Source: Shewanella electrodiphila
GTDB lineage: Bacteria; Pseudomonadota; Gammaproteobacteria; Enterobacterales; Shewanellaceae
Reading direction: 5' to 3'
DNA length: 64,000 bases
Assembly: GCF_023283985.1 (NCBI RefSeq)
Contig: NZ_JAKIKU010000005.1
Location: 186,001-250,000 of the forward strand
Both the position numbers and the translations under genes were made by a program. The notes under the pieces are model-generated. The model saw nothing but the letters and a program-made list of their open reading frames with translations, was not told where the DNA came from and searched no databases. The first letter of the stretch is position 1. Each line of letters opens with the position of its first letter. Below are positions 16,911-25,844 of this stretch, one piece after another.

Positions 16911-18647
16911 CTAGTCGATATTTTTAGTCTTTAAGTGATAATCGATGTAGCGCTGACGTTTTTTAGGCTTAAGAGCATGAACATCCACCAAAACCAGTCC
17001 GTCAATACAATTGCCGAAGTCAGTATCAATACCAAAATCGAGAAACTTCACACCATCATCTTGGCAAAGTTCACCATATTGCTTATAAAGCGGAGGCACT
17101 GCAGCGCCCATGTTTGCCAAGGTGTGCTTTAACACCTTAAAACAGCTTGAGTAATCATTATCCTGATATAAACCGTTCAACTGGTGTAGACGTTCATCTG
17201 TGAACTGATAGGGGCTATTAGATTGTGCCAGTTCGTTTGGCATTGAAAAGTGTTGTTGGTAAAAATGCACCATCATTTCTTTGGCTTGCTCAGGTAATTG
17301 GTCGCTAATCGACACAGGGCCAAATAAATATCTAAATTGCGGGTTTTTAGCTAAATATGCGCCAATCCCTAACCATAAATAATCAAGACTCCGTTTACCC
17401 CAATATTTAGGTTGTACAAAACTTCTACCTAGCTCAAGTCCGCTTTCAAAATATGGCTCAAACTCATCTGAATACTTAAATAATGACTGGCTATATAGCT
17501 TTTCTGGGCCTTGTTCTTGATGGACTTTCTTAGCACTGGCGAATCGGTATGAGCCGACAATTTCCAATGCATCTTTATCCCACAACACTAGGTGCTGATA
17601 GTAAGGATCGTATTGATCGTTATCGCGGCGATTACCGCTGCCTTCGCCGACCGCGCGAAAAGCGATTTCACGTAATCTGCCAATTTCACGCATGATTGGA
17701 CTGCAATGATGGTGCTGATATAAAAATATCTGTTTGTTGTCGTTAGTCTCACCCAGTAACTCACACTGCTGCAGCGCTTGTTGCAACTCACTTCGCGACT
17801 CAGGATGAGCGATTGCGTTTTGTGTAGCAAAAAGCGGGCTGCGGTTTTTACCAATCCGATAAAGATGATTCTTAAGCAACTGTACTTTGGTTTTACGGGA
17901 AAAGTCATTGCTGGTTATGGCTTCTTTGGGGATCAATTGCCCAATACGAACAGGCATAGTGCGCTTGGCTTGTTTAAACATCTCTTTGACTAGCATTAAG
18001 CTCGCAAGGGGTTTGTAAATCATCGATGCGCCGTAAAACGCTGCTGAGTTTTTAGCATCAACGAATATGGGTAACAAAGGTGCATTGCAAGTGTTAGCCA
18101 TTTTTAAAAAGCCTGAATGCCACTTTAAGTCAGTCACGCCAGAAGGTCGTAACCGTGATACTTCTCCAGATGGAAAAATCAGAACTGCACCTTCACTTTT
18201 GAGATGAAGGTGTATATTTTCAAGATGTTGCCTTGGGGTTCCACCAGACATGTTATTAACAGGCAACAATAAGGAATGCATGGGTTCTAATGCCATTAAT
18301 AACTCGTTTGCTACCACTTTAATATCGGGTCTGACTTTACTAATGAGTTTTATTAATGCCAGTGCGTCGAGTGAACCAATAGGGTGGTTGGCGTAGATCA
18401 CCACTCGACCTTCAATGGGAATGTTTTCGATTTCATTACTTGGCACTGAATAATTAAAGTCAAAACACTCCAGAACGTGCTCAACAAAATCAACGCCTTT
18501 TAAATATGCAAATTCAGCGGCTATATCATTGCACTGCTTTTCATTAAGTAAGTAACGCAGCATGGCCTTAGTGGGGGTCGCAAGCCATGGGGTTTGGTTC
18601 AGTTTGGGTAAGTTTTGCTGAACTACGTTCTCTACGGAAAAAATCAT
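16911..18647 (-). CDS. olsF: Bifunctional acyltransferase, OlsF-like (ornithine-lipid type)
   Basis: A 578-residue fusion of two acyltransferases. The N-terminal half is PlsC/OlsA-like, with ANHPIGSLDA near residues 86-95 (H88, D94) and an FPSGEVSR motif. The C-terminal half, from about residue 310, is an OlsB/hemolysin-type GNAT domain with REIAFRAVGEGSGN, ELGRSFV, WGKRSLDYLW and YLFGPVSIS. The order matches OlsF, first described in Serratia, where the C-terminal part N-acylates ornithine and the N-terminal part O-acylates the lyso-lipid. The start at 18647 has AAAGGT seven bases upstream. An LpxH-like gene lies 75 bp upstream on the same strand, consistent with envelope-lipid work. The amino-acid headgroup (ornithine or another) is not certain. 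Confidence 0.78.
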   Translation of the reverse strand: MIFSVENVVQQNLPKLNQTPWLATPTKAMLRYLLNEKQCNDIAAEFAYLKGVDFVEHVLECFDFNYSVPSNEIENIPIEGRVVIYANHPIGSLDALALIKLISKVRPDIKVVANELLMALEPMHSLLLPVNNMSGGTPRQHLENIHLHLKSEGAVLIFPSGEVSRLRPSGVTDLKWHSGFLKMANTCNAPLLPIFVDAKNSAAFYGASMIYKPLASLMLVKEMFKQAKRTMPVRIGQLIPKEAITSNDFSRKTKVQLLKNHLYRIGKNRSPLFATQNAIAHPESRSELQQALQQCELLGETNDNKQIFLYQHHHCSPIMREIGRLREIAFRAVGEGSGNRRDNDQYDPYYQHLVLWDKDALEIVGSYRFASAKKVHQEQGPEKLYSQSLFKYSDEFEPYFESGLELGRSFVQPKYWGKRSLDYLWLGIGAYLAKNPQFRYLFGPVSISDQLPEQAKEMMVHFYQQHFSMPNELAQSNSPYQFTDERLHQLNGLYQDNDYSSCFKVLKHTLANMGAAVPPLYKQYGELCQDDGVKFLDFGIDTDFGNCIDGLVLVDVHALKPKKRQRYIDYHLKTKNID

Positions 18648-18722
18648 TTTGATGACCTTTGTTGTTATCAATGCGCAAAAGCGGTTTTACTTAACTCACA
18701 TTTATTTCGCTAACAGTATTGG

Positions 18723-19625
18723 CTAAGCGACTTTCTGCTTAAATTCACTGCTTGGCTGCACGTTAAGTTGGAATTGTTTAATGACTTTGGTGGTGGATGC
18801 TTCGTCACTCCAACGTAATAGTTGTAATTGACCGCTGAAGGTTTCTGCTATTAAGGTGCAGTTTTCAACCCAGTCACCGTCGTTGGCGTAAATAATGTCT
18901 TCGTGAAGTGACAATTCAGGTTGATGAATATGACCGCAAACAACCGCTTGTACCTGTTGAGTTTTGGCATAACGTAAAACGGCATCTCGGTACATTTCTA
19001 TCGCATGTTGTGCTTTGTTGACCCGTAGTTTGACGTAACTTGCTAGTGACCAGTATGGAAAGCCACAAGCGTGTCTGATTTGATGTAATTTACGGTTAAG
19101 GAACAGTAATACGTCGTATAAATGGTCCCCTAATTTGGCATACGCACGGCTAACACAAACTTCAGAGTCAAACTGGTCGCCATGAAGCATTAAGATTTTT
19201 TCGCCTGTGATGCATTCATGGATATATTCATTTGCCATGGTTATTCCCCACAAATGAAAGTCGGTATAAGACTTAAAGGCTTCATCGTGGTTACCAGGGA
19301 TATATTTTATCTGGGTGCCATCTTTGGCCAGTTGCAGTAATTTTTGTAAGACGAGGTTATGGGTTTTCGGCCAATAAACTTTCCGCTTCAGTGCCCAAAT
19401 ATCAATAACGTCGCCGACTAAGTAAATTTGCGCTGCTTTTGTTTGAGTCAGTAAATTCAGCAGAAATTCAGCCTTACAATCAACACTGCCTAAATGAATA
19501 TCTGATAACCAAAGGGCATTGAACTGTTGTTTTATGTTTTCAGGAGGAAGCGATCGACCATTGGCAGTTATCGCTTCAGAGAATGGATTAAAGTTTGCTT
19601 TGTTATCAACATGACTTTGAGACAT
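18723..19625 (-). CDS. Metallophosphoesterase, LpxH-like (UDP-2,3-diacylglucosamine diphosphatase family)
   Basis: A 300-residue calcineurin-like phosphoesterase with the full metal-site series: SDIHLGS, VGDVIDIW, PGNHDE, MLHGDQFD and CGHIHQPE. The family cleaves UDP-2,3-diacylglucosamine in lipid A synthesis. This protein is longer than canonical LpxH (~240 residues) and belongs to the larger LpxH-like group also found beside lipid genes, so its true substrate is open. The ATG at 19625 has AGGGA seven bases upstream. It is followed by the OlsF-like acyltransferase, probably in one operon. Confidence 0.8.
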   Translation of the reverse strand: MSQSHVDNKANFNPFSEAITANGRSLPPENIKQQFNALWLSDIHLGSVDCKAEFLLNLLTQTKAAQIYLVGDVIDIWALKRKVYWPKTHNLVLQKLLQLAKDGTQIKYIPGNHDEAFKSYTDFHLWGITMANEYIHECITGEKILMLHGDQFDSEVCVSRAYAKLGDHLYDVLLFLNRKLHQIRHACGFPYWSLASYVKLRVNKAQHAIEMYRDAVLRYAKTQQVQAVVCGHIHQPELSLHEDIIYANDGDWVENCTLIAETFSGQLQLLRWSDEASTTKVIKQFQLNVQPSSEFKQKVA

Positions 19626-19811
19626 TGACGCTTCCCTGAATATGGATTTCAAGGCTAGCTTATGGGACGTTTTTGAATAACAGATGACGATAGTATGTCA
19701 AATCGGTGACAAACTTTATAAAACAACAGGTTGGCAATAGGTGATGAATTAAGCGTTTTAAATGATTTGCAGTGAATAGAAATCTGCTAACACTTTATTA
19801 ATAGACATAAA

Positions 19812-19841
19812 AAAGGGAGTCACTGTTTAGTGACTCCCTTT
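19812..19841 (-). terminator. Terminator of leucine dehydrogenase gene
   Basis: Perfect 13-bp stem AAAGGGAGTCACT (19812-19824) / AGTGACTCCCTTT (19829-19841) with loop GTTT; on the minus strand a T-run follows. Confidence 0.85.
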
Positions 19842-19869
19842 CATTTCTAACTCGTTTCGAATAAGCAGA

Positions 19870-20901
19870 TTATTTTGCTGCGTTAATGATGGCGCGAGCC
19901 ATGTCATCTGCAACATCACCTGTTGTACGGTTATCTTTTTCAGCTTCATCAAAAATTTTGATTAAGGTGGTGTAGATTTCTTCTACTTTTGCGCTTGATT
20001 TAGCCGCATCATAATCACTTTCGAAAGAGACATTAATAATACCGCCAGCATTAATCACGTAATCTGGAGCGTATAAAATGCCTTTATCTTTCAGGATTTC
20101 ACCATGACGGACTTCGGCTAGTTGGTTGTTCGCGCAACCAGCAACAATCGTTGCTTTCAACTGTGGGATAGTCGTGTCATTAATCGTAGCGCCAAGTGCA
20201 CAAGGTGCATATACATCAACATCTTGGCTATAGATATCTTGTGGAGCAACGACTGTCGCACCAAATTCTGTCGCCACTTTATCTAAAGATGCTTGGTGAA
20301 TATCGGTAACGATAAGTTCAGCGCCTTCTTCATGTAAATGCTTACATAAGTAGTAACCAACGTGACCCACGCCTTGAACTGAAATCTTAAGACCTTTAAG
20401 ACTATCAATACCGCGTTGATGCTTAACGGCTGCTTTGATGCCTAAGTAAGTTCCTAAAGCTGTGAAAGGAGAAGGATCGCCACTTTTACCTTCAAGACCT
20501 GCCATGTAAGGCGTTTCTTGATGTGCAATCATGATATCTGCAGTTGAAACACCCACATCTTCAGCTGAAAAGTACTTGCCGCCAAGTGTATGAATGCAAC
20601 GGCCAAATGCACGGAATAGCGCTTCACGATCTGTTGTTTTAGGATCGGCAATAATCACTGACTTACCGCCACCCATAGTTAAACCTGCAAGGGCATTTTT
20701 GTATGTCATGCCGCGCGAGAGGCGTAATACATCGTTTACTGCTTCATCATCTGAATCGTAGTTCCACATACGACAACCACCTACGGCAGGGCCGAGGTTA
20801 GTGTTATGAATTGCAATGATTGCTTTTAAGCCACTTTCTTCATCGTGACAAAAAACGACTTGTTCGTGGTTATCAAACGATACATGATTAAATAAAGCCA
20901 C
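19870..20901 (-). CDS. ldh: Leucine dehydrogenase (Glu/Leu/Phe/Val dehydrogenase)
   Basis: A 343-residue NAD-dependent amino-acid dehydrogenase. Residues about 40-90 hold the substrate domain, with GGCRMW and the catalytic-lysine segments MTYKNALAGL and GGGKSVI. The Rossmann half starts near residue 170 with VQGVGHVGYYL. It converts leucine and other branched-chain amino acids to 2-oxo acids with release of ammonium, the first step of their catabolism. The gene stands alone. A palindrome resembling LiuR sites lies upstream, which fits control with branched-chain amino-acid degradation genes. Confidence 0.88.
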   Translation of the reverse strand: MALFNHVSFDNHEQVVFCHDEESGLKAIIAIHNTNLGPAVGGCRMWNYDSDDEAVNDVLRLSRGMTYKNALAGLTMGGGKSVIIADPKTTDREALFRAFGRCIHTLGGKYFSAEDVGVSTADIMIAHQETPYMAGLEGKSGDPSPFTALGTYLGIKAAVKHQRGIDSLKGLKISVQGVGHVGYYLCKHLHEEGAELIVTDIHQASLDKVATEFGATVVAPQDIYSQDVDVYAPCALGATINDTTIPQLKATIVAGCANNQLAEVRHGEILKDKGILYAPDYVINAGGIINVSFESDYDAAKSSAKVEEIYTTLIKIFDEAEKDNRTTGDVADDMARAIINAAK

Positions 20902-21014
20902 TGGTGATCTCCGCTGTGCGATAAAATAGTCGTTAGAGTTATACGGGATAACGACTGCTTGTTATTATTTATTGCAGAACGATAGCATTTAGCGATACTC
21001 TCAACAAAGATAGA

Positions 21015-21043
21015 TTCATATAATTTTGTGATCTACGTGGCAA
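21015..21043 (-). promoter_or_regulatory. Candidate promoter of leucine dehydrogenase gene
   Basis: On the minus strand TTGCCA (21038-21043) and TATGAA (21015-21020) are separated by 17 bp, about 115 bp upstream of the ATG. The palindrome at 21057-21072 lies just upstream of the -35 element. Confidence 0.45.
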
Positions 21044-21056
21044 TTTAGCTTGCCAC

Positions 21057-21072
21057 TTTACGTAAACGTAAA
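21057..21072. promoter_or_regulatory. Candidate LiuR-type operator
   Basis: TTTACGTAAACGTAAA consists of two perfect 7-bp half-sites TTTACGT/ACGTAAA around two bases. As I recall, LiuR (MerR-type regulator of branched-chain amino-acid catabolism) recognises sites of this form. It lies in the divergent gap between the leucine dehydrogenase gene and the DUF4826 gene. On the plus strand it also fits inside a 19-bp spacer between TTGCCA (21050-21055) and TTTTAT (21075-21080), as is common for MerR-type promoters. Confidence 0.55.
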
Positions 21073-21164
21073 CTTTTTATGCGTTTCGTTACATTTGTCA
21101 CCTTTTTATAGGTGTTGATGTTATTTTTATGATGACAAATATAACAATAAAATAGGAAGAAAGA

Positions 21165-21611
21165 ATGACCGAATCAGTGGCTGAGCCTAAAGTAGAACAA
21201 CCCGATCCAGAAGTGCAAAGACAACAATGGGTCCAAGCGCAATTTCAAAAAGCCAATCGTTTCCTTGCTGAGAAAGGGGTCATCCCGTCTAAAGTACTTG
21301 CTGATGAAAGCCGTTACCTTGTGCCTTACCTCGCTATTTGGAAAATGGAGTCTAAGCAACCGACTAAACAAACGTTCTGGGTTATGTCTGGTGACTTACC
21401 TTCAGATTATGTCGACGTGAAAGTAGCGGGTACTGCACGTGAAGCAATTCGTCATTTTTCAATGATGTGGCAGTTAAAAGCTGAGAACCTGCATAAGTCA
21501 GGCGCGACACGTGATGAAACCCAACTAAAATTTGCTAATTTATTGGTATCTCGTGCAGAGAGCCTTTACAAAATGCAAAATGATGAAAAGTTGTGGGAAG
21601 GTCAAGCCTAG
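21165..21611 (+). CDS. DUF4826 family protein
   Basis: A 148-residue soluble protein without signal peptide. It has an acidic N-terminus and a central YLAIWKMESKQPTKQTFWVMSGDLPSDYV segment (positions about 55-85) characteristic of DUF4826, followed by helical sequence. The ATG is preceded by an AGGAAG ribosome site. It is divergent from the leucine dehydrogenase gene and shares its regulatory gap, so joint control is possible. No biochemical role is known to me. Confidence 0.8.
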   Translation: MTESVAEPKVEQPDPEVQRQQWVQAQFQKANRFLAEKGVIPSKVLADESRYLVPYLAIWKMESKQPTKQTFWVMSGDLPSDYVDVKVAGTAREAIRHFSMMWQLKAENLHKSGATRDETQLKFANLLVSRAESLYKMQNDEKLWEGQA

Positions 21612-21653
21612 CTTTGACAACAAACTTTTAAGTTAACAAATGAATGTTAGCGA

Positions 21654-21685
21654 ATAATAAAGGCACCTTAAGGTGCCTTTATTAT
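21654..21685. terminator. Bidirectional terminator between DUF4826 gene and hisIE
   Basis: A perfect 32-bp palindrome (16-bp arms, core AAGGCACCTTAAGGTGCCTT) with A+T-rich ends on both sides; it serves the plus-strand DUF4826 gene and the end of the his operon. Confidence 0.88.
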
Positions 21686-21739
21686 GTCTAACGGATTTAT
21701 CTTCATATAGATGTATGCACCTATGAATGAATTAAAGCG

Positions 21740-22369
21740 TTATTTACTGTTCAAATGACGCTGCATTAAATTCTGGTTAACTTCAGCCATAGAAAGTTGC
21801 TGATCTTCTAACAAAACAATCAAGTGATACATCAAATCAGAGGCTTCATTAATCAACTCTTCTTTATCATGAGTTGCTGCAGCTAAGGCTGTTTCTAAGC
21901 CTTCTTCACCGACTTTTTGCGCAATTCGTTTAGTACCTCGTTCAAATAAAGAAGCGGTGTAACTTGAATCTGCACTTTGTCCTTTGCGAGAAATGATCAC
22001 ATTGGTTAAGTTATCGATAAACGAATGTGCGTTGCCGTCAGGCCAGCAACTTTCAGTGCCAGTGTGACAAGTTGGACCATTTGGAATGACTTGTACCAGC
22101 AAGCTGTCATTATCACAATCTTTATCAATAGCCACTAGATCTAACGTGTTCCCAGAGGTTTCACCTTTAGTCCATAAACGTTGTTTTGAACGACTATAAA
22201 AGGTGACTTTTCCTGTGGCTAAGGTATGTTCTAAAGCGGCCTTATCCATATAACCCAACATGAGCACCTTGCCAGTCAGGTGATTCTGAACAACGGCAGG
22301 GAGCATGTTGTCTTGTTTATCCCAAGCCAGTTCTGAAGTGTCAAATTTTACTGTTGAAGATTGTGTCAT
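21740..22369 (-). CDS. hisI: Phosphoribosyl-AMP cyclohydrolase/phosphoribosyl-ATP pyrophosphatase
   Basis: A 209-residue bifunctional HisIE. The N-terminal cyclohydrolase (about 1-115) has the metal-binding [11 protein letters not shown] and CHTGTESCW motifs. The C-terminal pyrophosphatase (about 120-205) has [13 protein letters not shown] and [12 protein letters not shown]. It carries out steps two and three of histidine synthesis. It is last in the his operon, 65 bp after hisF, and is followed by a strong terminator. Confidence 0.95.
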   Translation of the reverse strand: MTQSSTVKFDTSELAWDKQDNMLPAVVQNHLTGKVLMLGYMDKAALEHTLATGKVTFYSRSKQRLWTKGETSGNTLDLVAIDKDCDNDSLLVQVIPNGPTCHTGTESCWPDGNAHSFIDNLTNVIISRKGQSADSSYTASLFERGTKRIAQKVGEEGLETALAAATHDKEELINEASDLMYHLIVLLEDQQLSMAEVNQNLMQRHLNSK

Positions 22370-22434
22370 TATTCTTTTCTCTTGTTAATTAGCACATCTG
22401 TCTTATTTAGCTGCGTTTAAATGACTATATTTAA

Positions 22435-23208
22435 TTATAGACGTATCGCAATATTCTCATTGGCTAAGTATTTTTTTAACTCATTGATATCAATTATGCC
22501 TTTGTGAAATACACTAGCGGCAAGTGCTGCATCAACATTGGCTTGTTCAAACACTTCTTTAAAGTGCGCCATGGTTCCTGCGCCGCCAGAAGCAATTAAT
22601 GGCACATCACATATCGCTCTGACAATGCTGAGCTGTTTAATATCATAACCACCACGAACGCCATCTTGGTTCATCACATTGAGTACGATTTCACCGCAAC
22701 CTCGCTTTTGCACTTCTTCAACCCAATCTTGAGTAAACCATTGCGTATCTTTGGTCGCAGCCTCGTCACCGGTAAATTGTTTGACCTTATAACTGTCTGA
22801 CTCGGCGTCATAAAATGAATCAATGCCTATCACGATACATTGACGGCCGAACTCATCTTGTAAGCGAGAAATCAAGCTAGGGTCGCTAAGTGCAGGGGAG
22901 TTAATTGAAATTTTATCCGCCCCATAAGCCAACATTTGTCTTGCTTGCTCGATAGTTTTAATCCCGCCAGCAACACAAAATGGTATATCAATTTGTGCTG
23001 CAACACGGCTCACCCAAGATTTATCAATGACTCTGTCGTGGGCACTGGCAGTGATATCGTAAAATACTAATTCATCGGCGCCTTCGAGCGCGTATCTTGC
23101 GGCTAATGGCTCAATGTCACCAATGATTTCATGGTTACGAAACTGCACACCTTTAACAACTTGACCGTCACGGACATCAAGACAAGGGACTAAACGTTTG
23201 GCCAACAT
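22435..23208 (-). CDS. hisF: Imidazole glycerol phosphate synthase cyclase subunit
   Basis: A 257-residue TIM barrel. The N-terminus [19 protein letters not shown] carries the first catalytic Asp, and a second is in the IGIDSFYD region; phosphate-binding loops follow ([15 protein letters not shown]). With HisH it forms imidazole glycerol phosphate and AICAR. Its start overlaps the end of hisA by 19 bp, implying translational coupling. Confidence 0.96.
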   Translation of the reverse strand: MLAKRLVPCLDVRDGQVVKGVQFRNHEIIGDIEPLAARYALEGADELVFYDITASAHDRVIDKSWVSRVAAQIDIPFCVAGGIKTIEQARQMLAYGADKISINSPALSDPSLISRLQDEFGRQCIVIGIDSFYDAESDSYKVKQFTGDEAATKDTQWFTQDWVEEVQKRGCGEIVLNVMNQDGVRGGYDIKQLSIVRAICDVPLIASGGAGTMAHFKEVFEQANVDAALAASVFHKGIIDINELKKYLANENIAIRL

Positions 23209-23927
23209 GCAATTGCCTCCGCAACAGTAAAGTTCTCAATTAATAAGGCTTTGCCAATAATGATACCGTTAGCTTTGCTGTTTCTTACCGCTGCAACATC
23301 ATCAAGTGTGGCAATGCCACCAGATGCCTGCCAATTTATTTCAGGATATGTACTTGCAAGCTCTTGATATAAATCAGTGTTTGCCCCTTGAAGCGTACCA
23401 TCACGGCTAATATCGGTGACTAAAGCATGTTTCAGTCCAACGGTATCGAATTCGCTCACAAGGGATTCAAGTGACTTGCCGCCTCCAGTTTGCCAACCAG
23501 AAACTGCGACAATTTTTTCACCTTGCTCATTAATGTTCACATCTAATGCTAAACAAATCGCATCGCTACCGTATTTCACAAACCAGCTTTTAACCAGTTC
23601 AGGTTCTTTAACCGCAAGCGATCCGATAACGACACGCTTAACGCCAATATCGAGTAATTCTTTAACTTGCTGCTCACTGCGGATCCCACCACCGACTTGA
23701 ATGTCAGTGTTAAGTCCTGCTGCTAATTCTGAAATCAGTTTGATTTGACGTTTTTCAGGATCTTTAGCACCGGTTAAGTCGACAATATGAAGTAACTTTG
23801 CACCTTGAGCTTCATATGATTGCAGCTGTGCTAAAGGACTTAAATCAAAGGTCGTTTTTTGTTGATAATCACCTTGGTATAAACGTACAACTTGGCCATC
23901 GATCAAATCAATTGCTGGAATAATCAT
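23190..23927 (-). CDS. hisA: ProFAR isomerase
   Basis: A 245-residue TIM barrel with [19 protein letters not shown] at the N-terminus (Asp near position 8), [12 protein letters not shown], and [14 protein letters not shown] with the second catalytic Asp. It isomerises ProFAR to PRFAR. It overlaps hisH by 4 bp and hisF by 19 bp. Confidence 0.96.
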   Translation of the reverse strand: MIIPAIDLIDGQVVRLYQGDYQQKTTFDLSPLAQLQSYEAQGAKLLHIVDLTGAKDPEKRQIKLISELAAGLNTDIQVGGGIRSEQQVKELLDIGVKRVVIGSLAVKEPELVKSWFVKYGSDAICLALDVNINEQGEKIVAVSGWQTGGGKSLESLVSEFDTVGLKHALVTDISRDGTLQGANTDLYQELASTYPEINWQASGGIATLDDVAAVRNSKANGIIIGKALLIENFTVAEAIACWPNV

Positions 23928-24607
23928 GCTTGGCTCCCCATGTTCAGGAAATTCTGTAATATTTTTGAGCCGATAGCGGCACTTTTCTCTGGATGAAATT
24001 GCACCCCGAAGAAGTTATCTTTACCGATGGCAGCACTAAATGATTCACCGTATTGTGATGTGGCAATCGTGTATTCACTGATTGGTGCTTTAAAACTATG
24101 GACAAAGTACACATAGCTACCATCTTCAATACCATCAAAAAGAGGGTGGTCTGAGACTGAGATTTGATTCCACCCCATATGAGGTAATGGCAAACCTTGA
24201 CTGTCTAAGTCATTTATTTGTGTAGGAATCAAGCCTAAACACTCGATATCACTATCCGTTCGCCCGCCATGTTCATTGGATTTCTCTGCTAGCATCTGCA
24301 TGCCTAAACACACGCCCATCACAGGTTGAGTTAGGCTATTAATAATTGTGACTAAGTCACGGCTAACTAACGCATCCATCGCAGCACCTGCGGTACCAAC
24401 ACCTGGTAAAACTACACGTGCGGCAGATTTAATCACTTGATGATCGGCAGATACAATGACATTGGCTTGTAAACGCTCGAAGGCGAATCTTACAGAGCTT
24501 AAATTTGCACAGCCTGTATCAAGAATCACAGTCGTGTTTGCTTGATTCACAGCACTCACATTATTCACCCTACTTAAACCATTGTCTGTTGTCGTTGAGT
24601 TTGTCAT
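23924..24607 (-). CDS. hisH: Imidazole glycerol phosphate synthase glutaminase subunit
   Basis: A 227-residue class I glutamine amidotransferase. The core starts at [17 protein letters not shown]; the catalytic Cys is in MGVCLGMQ and the His/Glu in FHPEKS. It supplies ammonia to HisF. The protein begins about 26 residues before the usual family start (E. coli begins directly at the MNVVILDTGC strand). This polar extension ([20 protein letters not shown]) is unusual. The ATG at 24607 has AAGG eight bases upstream and lies 10 bp after hisB; a GTG directly before ILDTG is the only late alternative. Confidence 0.93.
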   Translation of the reverse strand: MTNSTTTDNGLSRVNNVSAVNQANTTVILDTGCANLSSVRFAFERLQANVIVSADHQVIKSAARVVLPGVGTAGAAMDALVSRDLVTIINSLTQPVMGVCLGMQMLAEKSNEHGGRTDSDIECLGLIPTQINDLDSQGLPLPHMGWNQISVSDHPLFDGIEDGSYVYFVHSFKAPISEYTIATSQYGESFSAAIGKDNFFGVQFHPEKSAAIGSKILQNFLNMGSQA

Positions 24608-24617
24608 TTGTACAACC

Positions 24618-25685
24618 TTAAAGAACACCTTTACTTGAAGGTAAAATATCACCCTCGACTTTAACCGCTTGACGCAGTGTTCTACCTAACACTTTAAACA
24701 AGGCTTCAACCTTGTGGTGATCGTTATCACCTTCAGTACTGATGTGCAGGGTACAACGAAGACCATCTGCGAATGAACGGAAAAAGTGTGGCACCATTTC
24801 AGTGGCCATTTCACCTACCATTTCTCGGTCAAATTGTGCATTGAACTTGATGAGTGGGCGACCAGAGATATCCATTAGACATTCACCGTTTGCTTCATCC
24901 ATAGGTAAGCTAAAACCAAAGCGCGCAATGCCACGTTTATCGCCTAATGCTTGACGTAGTGCATCACCAATAGCGAGTGCGGTATCTTCAACACTGTGGT
25001 GATCATCAATTTCTAAATCACCATCAACACTCACGTCCATTTTGAAATTACCGTGGGTTTGGATTTGATCAAGCATATGGTCAAAAAAGCCAATGCCAGT
25101 ATCAATTTTGCCTTTGCTGGTGTCGTCTAGGTTAATGTTAACTTTGATATCAGTTTCTTTGGTCGTACGTACCACTTCACTGGTGCGCCCTTTATTCAGC
25201 AGGGCATCGGTAATGGCTAACCAATCTAAGCTTTCACGTTGATATTGAAAGCTGGCAATGCCCATTGCATTAGCCAGTTCAACATCGGTATGGCGATCGC
25301 CAATGACTGCTGAAGTGGTAAAATCGACTTTACCTTGGGTTAAGTACTCTTTAACTAAGCCAAGTTTAGGTTTACGGCAACTGCAATTTTCATGGTCAAA
25401 ATGTGGACAAATGACCACGTCATCAAATTTAATCCCTTGGCTTTCGAATATTTGCATCATCATATTATGTGGTGCATCAAAGTCAGCTTGTGGGAAAGAG
25501 TCTGTGCCTAAACCATCTTGGTTTGAGACCATGACTAGACGAAAGCCCGCATTTTGTAATTTTAACAATGACGGAATTACTTGCGGTTCAAAGACAAGTT
25601 TTTCTAATTTATCTAATTGCTTATCAATTGCCGGTTCTTCGACTAATGTGCCATCTCTATCAATAAACAATATTTTCTGCTTCAT
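24618..25685 (-). CDS. hisB: Histidinol-phosphatase/imidazoleglycerol-phosphate dehydratase
   Basis: A 355-residue fusion. Residues about 1-165 are a HAD phosphatase with [12 protein letters not shown] and a zinc loop ([14 protein letters not shown]). Residues about 170-355 are the dehydratase, with the manganese-site motifs [12 protein letters not shown] and [10 protein letters not shown]. It catalyses steps six and eight of histidine synthesis. The bifunctional form is typical of gammaproteobacteria. Unusually for this operon, 159 bp separate it from hisC. Confidence 0.96.
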   Translation of the reverse strand: MKQKILFIDRDGTLVEEPAIDKQLDKLEKLVFEPQVIPSLLKLQNAGFRLVMVSNQDGLGTDSFPQADFDAPHNMMMQIFESQGIKFDDVVICPHFDHENCSCRKPKLGLVKEYLTQGKVDFTTSAVIGDRHTDVELANAMGIASFQYQRESLDWLAITDALLNKGRTSEVVRTTKETDIKVNINLDDTSKGKIDTGIGFFDHMLDQIQTHGNFKMDVSVDGDLEIDDHHSVEDTALAIGDALRQALGDKRGIARFGFSLPMDEANGECLMDISGRPLIKFNAQFDREMVGEMATEMVPHFFRSFADGLRCTLHISTEGDNDHHKVEALFKVLGRTLRQAVKVEGDILPSSKGVL

Positions 25686-25758
25686 GGGACTTCCTTAAAT
25701 TTTTTGTCATTCTGTATGGTTATCAGTGACGTTCTCACGAGGTTAAACACTAAGGGTT

Positions 25759-25825
25759 AGTGCTGTTTACTGCTGTATACAGCACTATCTTATGCCTTAA
25801 TTTATGCCTTAATTTATGCCCTAAC
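25759..25825 (-). other. Structured hisC-hisB spacer with 12-bp tandem repeat
   Basis: Within the 159-bp gap, TAGTGCTGT (25759-25767) pairs with ACAGCACTA (25779-25787), enclosing the palindrome TGCTGTATACAGCA (25771-25784). Next to it are three tandem 12-bp units: TTATGCCTTAAT at 25790-25801 and 25802-25813, and TTATGCCCTAAC at 25814-25825. No reading frame of note is present. It could be an internal processing site or promoter region, or a slippage product. Confidence 0.7.
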
Positions 25826-25844
25826 TTGAGCCCTGATAACGCTA

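Noticed and set aside
17588..17908. 106-codon minus-strand frame inside the OlsF-like gene
   Set aside because: Overlaps in another frame the well-conserved acyltransferase; no family features.
23023..24607. Gene overlaps in hisH-hisA-hisF as possible frameshifts
   Set aside because: The 4-bp and 19-bp overlaps are normal translational coupling; each protein is full length.
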